64,000 nt of DNA. It comes from Haliotis asinina. Its lineage: Eukaryota; Mollusca; Gastropoda; Lepetellida; Haliotidae. How positions within the stretch are numbered: the stretch's first letter is position 1; each line of letters starts with the position of its first letter. Positions 52,723 through 62,898 of this stretch are shown here, in pieces. Both the position numbers and the translations under genes were made by a program. The notes below the pieces were generated by a model. It was not told the DNA's origin. It ran no database searches and saw only the letters and a list, made by a program, of their open reading frames with translations. The DNA lies in contig NC_090292.1 in NCBI RefSeq assembly GCF_037392515.1, forward strand, positions 41,911,747-41,975,746, read 5' to 3'.

Positions 52723-54249
52723 CACTGGCCCAAAAAAGAAACGCATAGGTGAAAATTCAATGTTATGAGAGATGATTTATTAACTTAAATTGCACAAAAA
52801 GTAATGGAACTTGAGCAATGATAATTCACACGGGTATTAACAAATGTGTGTCAAGACATATACAATCATTCACAGTGGTATTAAGCGTCTCTATTTTCCA
52901 TGGCATAGTGAGAAAGTCAGTATCTGGTGTGACCACCACGGGCATCAATCACTGCTCTGCATCGCCTTGGCATTGACTGTATAAGACGTCGTATCCGCCT
53001 TTGTGGGATTCTTCTCCACTCATCTCGCAACGCATTCACCAACTGTAGACGTGTCTGTGGCTGCGGCTGTCGACGTCGTAACCGTTTACCCAATTGGTCC
53101 CATAAATGTTCAATTGGGTTCAAATCCGGCGATTTTGAGGGCCATGGAAGAACTGTAATGTTGTTGTTGGCAAGGAAATCCGTGGTAATGCGTGCTGTGT
53201 GCGGTCTTGCATTGTCGTGCTGGAAAATTTCCCTTCTAGCGTCAATTGTAGGAACAACATGACGGTTCAGAATTTCATCCCGGTAGCGTACAGCATTGAG
53301 ATTCCCTTGCACATGCACCAACTGTGTCCTGCCGTTCATAGATATGCCTCCCCACATCATTACACCTCCACCACCGTGTCTGTTGACCTCACGAACGCAC
53401 TGTCGAGCATATCTCTCATTTCGACGTCTGTAAACACGCATCCTTCCATCATGTCTGTACAGCAGAAAACGTGACTCATCGCTGAACCAGATCCTCCTCC
53501 AATTCAAGAGGTTCCATGCCCGAACGTTCCTGCACCACTGAAGACGTGCACGACGGTGATGGGGATGCAGAACAGGTCCTGCATGAGGTCGCATAGGTCG
53601 AATTCCATGCTCTCTTAGACGATTCCTGATGGTTTGTGGAGAGACTCTACGCTGCCCAGGAACGTGATCAGCGGTATACGTAGCAGTGACGGCCCGATTA
53701 CGCAGATGAAGCACCCGGATGTAGCGGTCTTGTGCTGGAGTTGTCACCCTTGGTCTCCCACTCCTTGGACGGTCTCTGGTCGAGTTGTGTTGCGTGTATC
53801 GTTGCCAGAGACGGGAAATCGTGCTCTGCCTCACATTCAGACGTCTGGCAACTGATGACTGACTTTCCCCAGCTTCCAGACGTCCAATGGCTCTATTTCT
53901 GTTTTCTTCATTTAACCTTGGCATTTTTCGCGTCGCATAGAAAGAAATTCGAAGAATGACTCGCAACAGGACCTGTCCCCTTTTATAGCCATCATAATCA
54001 AGATTGAGATCCTGCATTTGCACGTGCATAATGCTTTCAGATTTTCCCACGTGCAGATTATACAAAGCGTTTTCAAGGTGCTGTGGTGTGGCAAATAATC
54101 ACCAGAGGTTGTGTTTGTTTGTCTGTTTTGGTTGTATTGACTATAAAAACACTTAATATTTACATTAATTGTCATTCCATTCCATATTTTCCGAAAAAAT
54201 CTACTTTAAAAATGAGATTTCAGCTATGCGTTTCTTTTTTGGGTCAGTG
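52723..54249 (-). mobile_element. Tc1/mariner-superfamily transposon, apparently intact
   Basis: 1527 bp flanked by TA (52721-52722 and 54250-54251). Terminal inverted repeats of ~32 bp start CACTGGCCCAAAAAAGAAAC on the left and CACTGACCCAAAAAAGAAAC on the right, two mismatches overall. It encodes one full transposase on the minus strand and lies inside a SINE A, so it inserted later than that SINE. Confidence 0.95.
52917..53924 (-). CDS. Tc1-like transposase, intact, DD34E
   Basis: ATG at 53924-53922 starts MPRLNEENRNRAIG; 335 codons to TGA with no break. A longer in-frame start at 54065 exists, but MPRL matches the normal start of the family. Residues 1-115 hold paired-type helix-turn-helix motifs (QSSVARRLNVRQSTISRLW) with GRPR at 57-60. 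Catalytic residues are Asp149 (WFSDESRF), Asp237 (FQHDNARPHTA) and Glu272 (SPDLNPIEHLW), 34 residues between the last two, the canonical Tc1 spacing. The protein is strongly arginine-rich. It should recognise the inverted repeats of its own element and insert at TA. Confidence 0.95.
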   Translation of the reverse strand: MPRLNEENRNRAIGRLEAGESQSSVARRLNVRQSTISRLWQRYTQHNSTRDRPRSGRPRVTTPAQDRYIRVLHLRNRAVTATYTADHVPGQRRVSPQTIRNRLREHGIRPMRPHAGPVLHPHHRRARLQWCRNVRAWNLLNWRRIWFSDESRFLLYRHDGRMRVYRRRNERYARQCVREVNRHGGGGVMMWGGISMNGRTQLVHVQGNLNAVRYRDEILNRHVVPTIDARREIFQHDNARPHTARITTDFLANNNITVLPWPSKSPDLNPIEHLWDQLGKRLRRRQPQPQTRLQLVNALRDEWRRIPQRRIRRLIQSMPRRCRAVIDARGGHTRY

Positions 54250-54365
54250 TAGCTGTACTACTGTTGATTTTGGCGTAAAACTATATTCACTCACTCACTG
54301 AAGTTCTAATTCAGTCCTACAATTATGTAACTGAGACGACAAGTTATCACTTTCTGTTATTAACG

Positions 54366-54440
54366 GAGCGGTGGGGTAGTCTAGTGGTTAAAGCGTTTGT
54401 TCGTTACACCGAAGATCCAGGTTCGATTCCCTGAATTGGA
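54366..54440 (+). mobile_element. SINE family B head only
   Basis: GCGGTGGGGTAGTCTAGTGG box A, CAGGTTCGATTCC box B: the clearest tRNA-like head in the window, ending abruptly after box B. Confidence 0.8.
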
Positions 54441-54610
54441 GAAAATATCACGTTGAAAATATGATATGCTGAGGAGACCAAATAATGATGAACTATCATA
54501 AATAAAAACTTAAAACCCATTTGTCCAGATCATTATTGTAAGTGAGACAGATGTTACGTTGCTATGGCACTATTCTAGTAACATTACGACTTTTAAGCCT
54601 AATGTAGGGA

Positions 54611-54776
54611 TGAGTGAGTTGGGCTTTGGTTTTCGCCCCTTTTAGCAATACTCCAGCAATATCACGACAGGAGACACCAGGAATGGGCTTCACACATTGT
54701 GCCTATGTCGGGAATCGAACCCGGGTTTTCGGCATGACGAGGCAACCCTTTGACATCAAGGTTACCTCACCACCCC
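54611..54776 (-). mobile_element. SINE family B copy, full length
   Basis: GAGTGAGTTGGGCTTTGG tail, AGCAATATCACGACAGGAGA, GGGAATCGAACCCGGG and ACCTCACCACCCC head side. Confidence 0.82.
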
Positions 54777-55019
54777 TGCATAATGTAGGAGAAAACGAAA
54801 AGAGATGGGTTTCACAGACGTTTACTGCATTGGTGAAAACCATGAGCATGTGTAGGAAAACAAATGGGACCAAACCAGATGCGAACACATGATCCTTGGC
54901 TCCAGGGGTCCCAAGGGCACTCAACTCTCCAAGTGAATAAGTATTAAGCGGACAAAACAAGAACGAACGGCCCCGATTCAGTATAAAGTGGCTAAGTGGG
55001 ATGTCCATGGTAAAATTTT

Positions 55020-56194
55020 TATGGGCCAGCTCTGTAGCAGTTTCATGTAGGAAATCAGGAATTCATATGTTATTGATCTATAAACATCCGGCATAAGTTC
55101 GCACCAGTTACACGCCCATTTTGTTTTAAACATATTATATTCGTGAGAAAAGGATTGAGTACAAGTTATACAACTTAGAACACCTTATCCGTAGTATTTA
55201 CATAATATTATTTGCATTCATTACACAAGATGGACAGACAAGAACAGAAAGATGAGAAAGATTGGGGCAATTGCAATAATTAAGAAAATCTTTTTGATTG
55301 GCAAATATATGTTTGAACAATTTTAAATATGTTTTGATTTGCATGATCAGTCAGATTTGTATTGCCACGTAGCAGTAAATCAGAGTTTATAGTAACATTG
55401 GTAACACAGCGTAAATTAGCCATCATGGTAGATCTCTGTTGAGTATATAGTTGACAGTCAAATAGGTAATGATAAGAATTTTCACAAATATATCCACAAG
55501 AACATTTGGGGTTGTCTATTATGCCAGCACGGAATAAATCGTAATTCAGTTTACAACACATGTAACGTAGTTTTGTACAAGTGATATTAGTGATTCTCGG
55601 TACAAAATCAAAGTATTAGGGAGCTGTGTTTTGTGTTACAACAATATTTGATTTAAAAGAATTCAGTGACACGCTTTTACTAACTTCAACTGGAAATTCA
55701 TTCTTCATTCTAATTGTGGATGGAAAATACGAATTATAAGAAAACTTCAAACGGGAGAAGGGAAGCGAGATATCGTCAGAGTTACGAAGATTAGAGCTAC
55801 TTTTCGACGCTACCTTCCCAGGAACAAGATCATTAAGGTACGATGGTGCCATATTATGCTGTATTTTGTAGAAAAGACAAAGTTTTGGCTTTCTCCTACG
55901 CTCTGCTAAAGATTCCCAACCAGTTTCATAATACAGATGTTCATGATGTGTATATTTGGGTAAACCTGTTACAATTCTTGCTGCTTCTAATTGCAGCTGT
56001 TCTAATCTATTTGCTTGGTATTGAGCACACCCACCCCATACCTCACATGCATATTCGAAATGGGGTCTTATGAAAATTACATGAATTCTATTCAGTACAC
56101 GCCCATGCACAAGCACACCGACATACATGCATCTGCCTGCACGTCCTCTTGTCCAAAATTTGTCTCGACACATATGAGAGTAATTCTTTAACAT
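55020..56194 (-). mobile_element. 5'-truncated CR1/jockey-like LINE remnant
   Basis: Only the RT thumb and C-terminal part plus a 3' UTR (55279 down to roughly 55020) remain. The 5' break lies near 56090-56194, where the frame stops resembling RT. No RNase H is present, unlike the LINE at 2441-8004, so it belongs to a different clade. Confidence 0.72.
55280..56194 (-). pseudogene. LINE RT C-terminal region with one nonsense codon
   Basis: FIRPHFEYACEVWGG, LEQLQLEAARIVTGLPKY, GWESLAERRRK and LNDLVPGKV are the standard RT thumb motifs of CR1/jockey elements. After one in-frame TAA (about 55616) the same frame resumes: CCKLNYDLFRAGIID and the finger CSCG...SYHYLFDC, ending at 55280. Apart from truncation and that stop it is well preserved. 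Confidence 0.82.
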
Positions 56195-56219
56195 GACTAT
56201 ATATTATCATGCTTAAAAA

Positions 56220-56640
56220 CATTCACTGACTTCCACCGACTCCTTTTTCGTTTACCAAACCATCTCCCTTTAACTACCCCGTCTCCTTCTTCAATAACCC
56301 ACCCATCTCTCACTAACCCTCACCCATCCCTTACAACCCGCCACCCTTCCCTTCCCGTCTTTGCTAACCAGCACCCATCTCTGCTTTTTCACTACCCCTC
56401 CCTCCTTTCTCCAGTACCCCCACCACACCTCCTTCTTCACTAGCTCCACCCTCCCTTCTCCATCACTACCTCCGTCTTCTCCACTACTTCTCTCCCTCCC
56501 CCACCCCTCCTTCTTCCTCCACTGAACCGTCATCCTGTCCCGTCCTACACAACAACCCCTCAATCCGCCTTCTCTAAGGACCCCCTTCACTAACCCCTCA
56601 CGACCTCCACCTCCACCCCCACACACACTCTATGCTCTCC
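56220..56640. repeat. Long pyrimidine-rich, G-poor tract
   Basis: About 400 bp of the plus strand consist mostly of C, T and A with CCCACC, CCCTTC and CTCCTTCTTC phrases recurring irregularly. The opposite strand is G/A-rich with G-runs. This can form triplex or G-quadruplex structures. The 111-codon glycine/arginine frame on the minus strand is a composition effect. Confidence 0.8.
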
Positions 56641-57146
56641 TCCCCAAACCATCAATCAGAACACTCTCGCACTCCTTCGTTAAACCAACCGTCAGTCGAC
56701 CCTCCACATCTAAATGATATTCCCACGGGATGTTGTGTGTACATTATCCTGAAGATCTCATGATAACATTTAAACCCCATCTCATGTGCTAATTCTAAAA
56801 GACGGATAATTTCCAACCTGACATTGTCATTTATTAGACATGAAATAAGCGGGTGTAGGGATAGACACCCACCTCCCAGGCCAGCTCGTCTCGACCCAGA
56901 GGCTGTCACTCGCAGACATCGATACTACAGAAACACTCTAGTCATACGGGCATCACGTTTCACCCAATTCAAAATTTATAGCCATAATTAGGAGCATCTT
57001 GAATATTTAAAAATAAAGATCTCAACTTACGTAAAAAACGATGGGAAACGTATCTGCCATGCTGAATTAAAGCAGGGCTTCGCACAGACTGGGATAGAGA
57101 GTATTGCAACATATACTTGAGAGCGGTTGGTGCACAGAGAAGCCTT
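56641..57146. other. Unannotated
   Basis: No exon or recognised repeat. Confidence 0.35.
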
Positions 57147-57245
57147 GAGTGAGTGAGTGAGTTAGGGTGGAGGGGGTACAGAAACTGGCTTCAACACATT
57201 GTACCCATGTGGGAATCGAACCTGGTCTTCGGCGTGGAGAGCAAA
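57147..57245 (-). mobile_element. SINE family B copy with large internal deletion
   Basis: Tail GAGTGAGTGAGTGAGTTAG runs directly into GTACAGAAACTGGCTTCAAC, then GTGGGAATCGAACC and GGTCTTCGGCGTGGAGAGC. Confidence 0.7.
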
Positions 57246-57689
57246 TAATTTTGATACAAACATCTGAACTGGAATAGATTTGCTTGCTTCACCTAACAAT
57301 TTCCGGAAGGGGAAATAATGTGATTTCGAGACTGTAAGAATGATATCTTGTAGCCCTGCTCCGTGGTGTTGTGAACAGAATGCCTGTTCCGACAGCGGTA
57401 GTTCGGGAGTTCAAATCCCAATCACGTCATACCAGGGTACCGATTTTAAAAGCGACCTTAAAGGTCACATGCAACCAAAAAATCAAACATAATTAAAACA
57501 CATTTATCACTTATTCATGACATATAATATACATTGCTGCTTTTAAAAAACAAATAAACAAAATTATAAGCGTACAATCGCGATTCAAAAGTGCAATATT
57601 TTGTACTTGGGCTTACTTCCCCCGAAACGAACCCCTCGGGAGACCGAACCCAGTCATAGCGGGTGGATATGCACTCAAGTGTAACGACG

Positions 57690-57765
57690 GATTCTGATTG
57701 GCTGTTCCATTTGCTGACATGCTGAGGGTTCATTGTGTCAGGGATACTCTCTATATAGGCTCCCT
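57690..57765 (+). promoter_or_regulatory. Promoter-like CCAAT/TATA pair of the THAP element
   Basis: TCTGATTGGCTGTTCC at ~57695-57710 and CTATATAGGCTCC at 57751-57763 are spaced ~45 bp and lie ~280 bp before the THAP-like ATG. They form a conventional core promoter layout. Confidence 0.4.
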
Positions 57766-58031
57766 GATTGTGTGTACAGAAAGATGATCTGTTTGATGGG
57801 CATTTTAGAAGTATAGCCAGTCACAAGAAAGTAAGATTCTTTGTGGATAACAACTTCTTTTTGTGTACTTGATGCGTCGTTTCAGTATGGATTCATATTC
57901 TGTTGTCAAGCAAAATCATATACACCAAAAGAAGTCGATATCCATGACGAATGTATATAGAGATGTTAGGTTTTGAAAATACATGTTCTCTGAATTTGCG
58001 CTCGATCCAATAAAAAATCATGTCAGTAGAG

Positions 58032-58140
58032 ATGGTAAACTACTGCGTGGCTCCAGCCATCTGTCATTCGTCCAAGTACAAAACAGGACTGGAATCTGGA
58101 GTTTGCACAAGTTTCCGTCACATCCAGTCATCCGAATAAA
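58032..58140 (+). pseudogene. THAP-like zinc finger, N-terminal fragment, frameshifted
   Basis: ATG at 58032 gives MVNYCVAPAICHSSKYKTG, the opening of a THAP finger (C-x2-4-C near the start; here one extra residue separates the cysteines). One reading-frame shift later, HKFPSHPVIR appears, the characteristic F-H-x-F-P block of THAP domains, followed by a stop. THAP domains bind DNA in P-type transposases and host regulators. Only ~35 codons remain, so no function is expected. Confidence 0.6.
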
Positions 58141-58594
58141 ATGAATGTAGTTTGTTTGCAACCCACAGACATAAAAACATGTCATGTGTATCACACGTGC
58201 CTAATTACATAATGTGGCAGACACGGGACTCGGGTGCACGAGTCATAAATCAACTTATTTTCTTTATGTCGTATAGTCTGATAGGTGTTAAGTTCAAATT
58301 GCACGTTGTCAATGATTGAAGCTGTGTATTGCATGTTGTCTTTAGCAGACAGGCAGACAGACATATAGGTGTGAATAAACGAGACACTGAGTTTTCTCTG
58401 TGACAGAGACTGCTTTCCACAGTCAACAAGTTGTTTTACGTAACGAGTAGATTATGTACTTGTTTGTGTACAACCGAGATTAGACTATTGCTCACGACCT
58501 CAGACGCTGGGCATGCATACTGTTTCAAGCTCCGCGAACCTATTCACTGCGCATGCGTTATGGACGCAGCGCAGCACAGCTGTTGAAACCAGTT

Positions 58595-58616
58595 TTCCCC
58601 CCAGCGCTGGGGGGAA
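58595..58616. repeat. 22-bp perfect palindrome
   Basis: TTCCCCCCAGC and its exact complement GCTGGGGGGAA abut without a loop, inside the 1.3-kb THAP element. Confidence 0.85.
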
Positions 58617-58849
58617 TTTAGTGAAACGTTTGAACTCCGATTTCGCGGGCTTTTTTTCATCGCGTTTTTTTTCAACTTTACAGGTTGAATTGGCATTTTT
58701 TATGATTTGTTTCGGTAAGTGCACACCGAAAGGTACCAGAATCTGCAAAGTTGTATTTTACGTTGCATGTGACCTTTAACATTGAAATGACCGTAACTCC
58801 CATGCCTTAACATAGATTAGTCTTAGCGCTAAGGCTGTTTTGTCTGATG

Positions 58850-59110
58850 GATGAGTGAGTTAGTGAGTGAGTTTATTTTTACACCGCACTCACCAATGTT
58901 CCAGCTATATGGTGGCGGTCTGTAAACAATCGCGTCTGGTCCACGCAATCAGAATTGGCTTTCAGCAACCCATATTTGTTGCAACTAACGAGATCGGGTG
59001 GTCAGGCTCAGTGACGTCGGTTGTCATCCCTATTGCTTAGATCAAAGTCCATGCTGTCGATCACTGGATTGTATGGTCCAAACTCGATTTCTTACAGATC
59101 GCGATATTTT
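58850..59110. mobile_element. Head-to-head inverted pair of SINE A copies
   Basis: 58850-58950 is the tail half of a minus-oriented copy (TTTTTACACCGCACTCACC to GCGTCTGGTCCA). It meets a plus-oriented head and core at 58957-59110 (TTTCAGCAACCCATATTTG, GAGATCGGGTGGTCAGGCTC, TCGATCACTGGATTGTATGG). Confidence 0.72.
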
Positions 59111-59124
59111 GAGAATAAATTAAG

Positions 59125-59255
59125 TAAGTGGGTTTAGTTTCTCGTATCATTGCAGTATTATCGCAACTAGGGGCCCAAGAAATGGGCTTTTCAAATTGTG
59201 GGGGTTTTCAGAGTAACGAGCGAACACTTTCACCACTAATCTCCCCACCGCCCCG
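59125..59255 (-). mobile_element. SINE family B copy, diverged
   Basis: GGGTTTAGTTTCTCG, AAGAAATGGGCTTTTCAAAT, ACGAGCGAACACTTTCACCA and CCCACCGCCCC; box B region is deleted. Confidence 0.72.
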
Positions 59256-60773
59256 GATCAGTTAAGAAAGGGTTAAGGTGCACATGTTCAGCCACATGAC
59301 CTTCCCCGTATTTAAAGGGATTAAAAATGTGTCGAAAAAGCAAATCTTACTGACATTAAATACCAGATGTTTCAGACACTCATTAGCGGTAGGGTTTCAT
59401 GTAAATTTTTAAAAGTTGTAAATCAAATAATTAGCTTTTTCGTTGAGTACTGACTAAGAAAAAGTAGAACTTGCTTGGATAGGAGGAAATTGCTAATTTA
59501 AATATTTACACTGACAGAGTAAACTGAGAGGTACATCCCACCAACCCCCACATCCCCTATCCGTTTCACTTTCTTGTTGTTATATATATTTTTTATTATT
59601 CCACTTTTACAGCAAATGATATATATCATAGTATGTCACTTAACATATGCTTCATTGAAAAAAGTATAATCAATTCAAAACTTTCATCGAAGTGTTTCAA
59701 ATGTGATGGATCATTAATTAACAAGGTTTCAAATGTCATATATCGATAAACAAAGTGAAATCGCTCTGTATCGAAGCAAAGGAAAGTTTTCTTCTTTCAA
59801 GGTAAACTTTAAAAAAATGTGTTTTTATATTATGAGACATATAACGATTAAATGATCATTTCGTTTGGAAGGAAAGCCCAACAGAATTGCAACATTGGTA
59901 AACTGTACATTGATTTGAGCCTTGCTGTTAATCCAGTTTTGGACTTCAATCCAGACCGAGATCACAATTTTGCAAATCCATAAAACCTGACAAATATCTG
60001 CTCTTAAGTTATAACAATTCTTCATGGAAACCACCGTAATTGAACACTATCAAGTGATCGAAATGGAATTTCATAAATATTCCTCCATTCCATACACATA
60101 TTGTATATTGTTTTACGATATCTTCCTCCCATTGTTGATTGGTTAAAGTTATCTGAAACTTGGATCCTAATAAAACATTATAGTGTTGTTTTGCATCTTT
60201 TTGGCTTTTCAAGAGCAAGAAGATGTTAAATAGTAACACTGGCGCTTTTAATGGGGTAATATCATCAGAATCAAGCTGAATTAAATATTTATTAAAGGAA
60301 TTTCTTACCCTATAAAATGTTAAATGATTACAGGAAATATTAAATTTGAGTCTTTATTTCCTCCAGAAATCAATCCGAACATTATTGATACATAAATTCA
60401 ATCAAACATATAACACAATAGTATTTTCATACTGGAAAATGTCATTCATTGTCCATAGTTCATATGTACAGAAATCAAACATCAAACATTACAATATAAT
60501 CAAACGTTCACAAGAGGATGACGTCACATATACACAGCGTGTCACCATTAAAATACATGTGTCCCGGAGGAGGGATCGGGTCTGTACCTAGGAGTGTTTC
60601 TTCGTCCTCCAACTGACGTAGTCTTCGACATCAAGTAGATCAATCAGAGATGAGAAAACGTTATTTCGGAGAGATAATAATTTTTCAGTGTAGTGTATTG
60701 TCATGATCACAAGCGTGTTTGTTACAAAGAAAACATTCTCTTGAAACTTTATTTCGTGATGAAACTTTCAAAC
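59256..60773. other. Unannotated AT-rich spacer
   Basis: About 1.5 kb without a recognised exon or repeat. Frames at 59825-60239 (minus) and 60346-60591 (plus) show no family features. Confidence 0.4.
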
Positions 60774-62072
60774 TGATGCTCAAAAGAAAGTATACAACTA
60801 AACAAGTGCATAAAAACAAAGTGAAAACTTAAGAATTTATCCATAATGAGCCATGTTACCGATGTAAAGACATATCCTTTCAGAGAACAAACTGAACCAA
60901 AAAATTACGATTCGCATAAACGCAGCATAAAATCGAAAAACGGCATTTTCATGTGTAACACGAAGTGCACGAGCATTTAGGCGGTATACGGCGGACACAG
61001 TGTTCAGAAAAACACAACAGGTATGTCAAGTTCAACGAGAGAGAACTGTCGGAATGGGGCAGCAAGGAGCGACCAACACTGTCATCGCCAGAACCTTTGG
61101 ATGCACAAGAGCAACCGTCGTCGGATTGATGCAGCGACTCAGGCAGACAGGCAGCACATCTGACAGGCGTGACCACCCCCTTGGAGATCGGCACATCCGG
61201 ACCATTCACCTCCGCAATCGGTTCGTTACGGCAACGTCATCGGCAGCGACGGCACTAGGGCACCAGATAAGACGACACACCGTCTACCGTCGACTACGTC
61301 AACACGGTATTAGGGAACGTCGACCTTACCGTGGAGTTCATCTGACACCTCAAAATCGACGGCGGCGACTGACGTGGGTCGGTCGGGTTCTACGCTGGCA
61401 GTGGCGTGAATGAGCACGGGTGATGTTCTCCGACGAGAGCAGGTTTTGCCTCTCCAGAAATGACGGTCGCTCTCGGGTATATGGGCGTGTAGGAGAACGG
61501 TTGGCGCCAAATTGTGTTCAGCAGGTTCGAGCATCTGGAGATGGTAGTGTGATGGTGTCATGGGAACCTGAGTGCTCGCAAATAAAGGGATGAAGTATTA
61601 TTACCGGTTGCAGTACCATTCATCAACCAACAGCCAAGGGGAATTTTGTTCCAACGTGATAATGCAAGACCTAATACTGCACGACTGACGAACAACTTTC
61701 TGCAGAACGCCAACATTGATCTCTTACCAAAGCCAGCATGTCCTCCAGACCTCAATCCAATTGAGCACTTGTGGGATTACCTGGATAGACAAGTCAGAAG
61801 ACAGCCAGCGCCACCTGTGACCGTACAACAGCTGAAAATGTCTCCAACGGGAATGACAACGAATCAAACCCGACGTCATTCGTCGCCTGACGTCATCCAT
61901 GCGGCGACATGTTGTGGTCTGCATCAATGCCAATGGAGACTATACACGCTATTGAGCTTGATTTTCAATGACATTGAATACTCTTCTTGAATTCAAAATA
62001 ATCTCAATGATATTTGTTTCCGTTTTGATTTAATGTCTAATCAAAGAGGTGTATACTTTCTTTTCAGCATTA
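60774..62072 (+). mobile_element. Tc1-like transposon, decayed
   Basis: Terminal inverted repeats ATGCTCAAAAGAAAGTATAC (left, ~60776) and, read inward from the right end near 62070, ATGCTGAAAAGAAAGTATAC frame a broken transposase. Exact ends are uncertain within a few bases; a TA is visible at the right side only. Confidence 0.75.
61000..61990 (+). pseudogene. Tc1-like transposase pseudogene (DD34E type)
   Basis: In order: helix-turn-helix part (ATNTVIARTFGCTRATVV), HLRNRFVTATSSAA, a TGA stop after RWQWRE at ~61411, then MFSDESRF with the first Asp (~61425) and NCVQQVRASGDGSVMV. A deletion follows before FINQQPRG-like sequence and FQRDNARPNTA (second Asp), with NPIEHLWDY (Glu) 34 residues on. 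At least one stop, one frameshift and one internal deletion. It is related more closely to the 52.9-kb transposase than to the 35.5-kb one, judging by shared HLRNR and DNARP motifs. Confidence 0.85.
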
Positions 62073-62230
62073 GTTTATCTACCCATGATGGATATCAGTC
62101 TAAAGAGTGTCCGGCTTTATGCAGCGTGTATAAAAATCTCTTACCCAGCTTGTTCAACCATCGCGTAAAGCACAGTTATGCAAACTTTGTCATGACAAGT
62201 CTGAATGTGCTCTTTAACCTATTGGGCAAA

Positions 62231-62272
62231 AAAGAAAAATAATAAATAAATAAAATAAAATAAAATAAACTC
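62231..62272. repeat. (AATAA)n simple repeat
   Basis: A-rich tract AATAAATAAATAAAATAAAA directly after the decayed Tc1 region. Confidence 0.85.
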
Positions 62273-62303
62273 ACCACAGAAGACGTGCACGCAATGTTTC
62301 AGG

Positions 62304-62450
62304 GAGTGAGTGAGTATGGTTTTATGTCGCTTTAGCACTGTTTCAGCGGGGACACCAGAAATGGGCATCACACATTGTACTCATATGGGGAACCGAACCC
62401 GGTCTTCGGCGTGACGAGCGAACGCTTTAACCGCTAGGTTTCCAAACCGT
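62304..62450 (-). mobile_element. SINE family B copy
   Basis: GAGTGAGTGAGTATGGTTTT, GACACCAGAAATGGGCATCA, GGGAACCGAACCCGG, GTGACGAGCGAACGCTTTAA. Near full length, moderately young. Confidence 0.85.
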
Positions 62451-62670
62451 CAGAGGACGTGAGAGTCGAAATACACAGAGTGAGCAGAATGAAAGATCGA
62501 TTGCCTCCCCTTGCCTGAGAGTTTATCATGGGGGATATTTTTGCATATCAACATCCTAATCCGCAAGGATATGTGTACAGTCGAATACTGATGCGAGGAA
62601 CCTTGATGAGTCGAACACATTATTGTCTCGAAGTTCTTTCTTTGGTAACTGGACAAGTGAACATCACGGC

Positions 62671-62898
62671 TAGAACTGACCCTCAGTAACCCATGCCTGT
62701 CGTAAGAGGGACTAACGAGATCTGGCAGTGATGCTCGCTGACTTCGTTGACACCTGTCACCGTATCCCAATTGCGTAGATCGATGTTCATATAGTTGATC
62801 AGTGGATTGTCTGGTTTAAACCCGATTAATTACAGACAGTCGCCATATAGCTGGAATGCTGCTGAGTGCGGCGTAAAACTAAACTCTTTCACTCATTC
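62671..62898 (+). mobile_element. SINE family A copy
   Basis: CCTCAGTAACCCATGCCTGT, ACTAACGAGATCTGGCAG, CGTAGATCGATGTTCATA and GGCGTAAAACTAAACTCTTT. Head CCCGTGAAG missing. Confidence 0.85.

Larger units (their letters stand above)
52604..54299 (+). mobile_element. SINE family A split by a Tc1 element
   Basis: The 5' part is 52604-52722 (CACCCGTGAAGACCCGGG to ACCACCGCCATATA) and the 3' part 54250-54299 (TAGCTGTACTACTG to TATATTCACTCACTCACT). Removing the transposon and one TA restores the normal GCCATATAGCTG junction of family A. Confidence 0.9.
57458..58779 (+). mobile_element. 1.3-kb DNA element with 18-bp inverted repeats and THAP-like finger
   Basis: TTAAAGGTCACATGCAAC at 57458-57475 has its exact reverse complement at 58762-58779. 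Inside are a CCAAT-like GATTGGCTG (~57699), a TATA box (CTATATAGG at 57751-57759), a broken THAP-type finger (58032 onward) and a 22-bp palindrome. This looks like a non-autonomous derivative of a THAP-transposase element, with P superfamily as one candidate; no target duplication was found to confirm the superfamily. Confidence 0.65.

Noticed and set aside
53924..54065. Upstream 47-codon extension of the DD34E transposase
   Set aside because: The extension does not resemble any transposase N-terminus, while MPRL starts exactly where the family's helix-turn-helix begins.
54366..54440. Functional tRNA gene
   Set aside because: Box A and B are good, but the sequence is the head of SINE B, found many times with the same body, and acceptor-stem pairing is poor.
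56291..56626. 111-codon Gly/Arg-rich minus-strand frame
   Set aside because: Produced by the G/A-rich strand of a low-complexity tract; no protein features.
57355..57430. tRNA-like sequence with AGTTCAAATCCC box B
   Set aside because: Box A is weak and no cloverleaf is evident; a chance or decayed SINE head.
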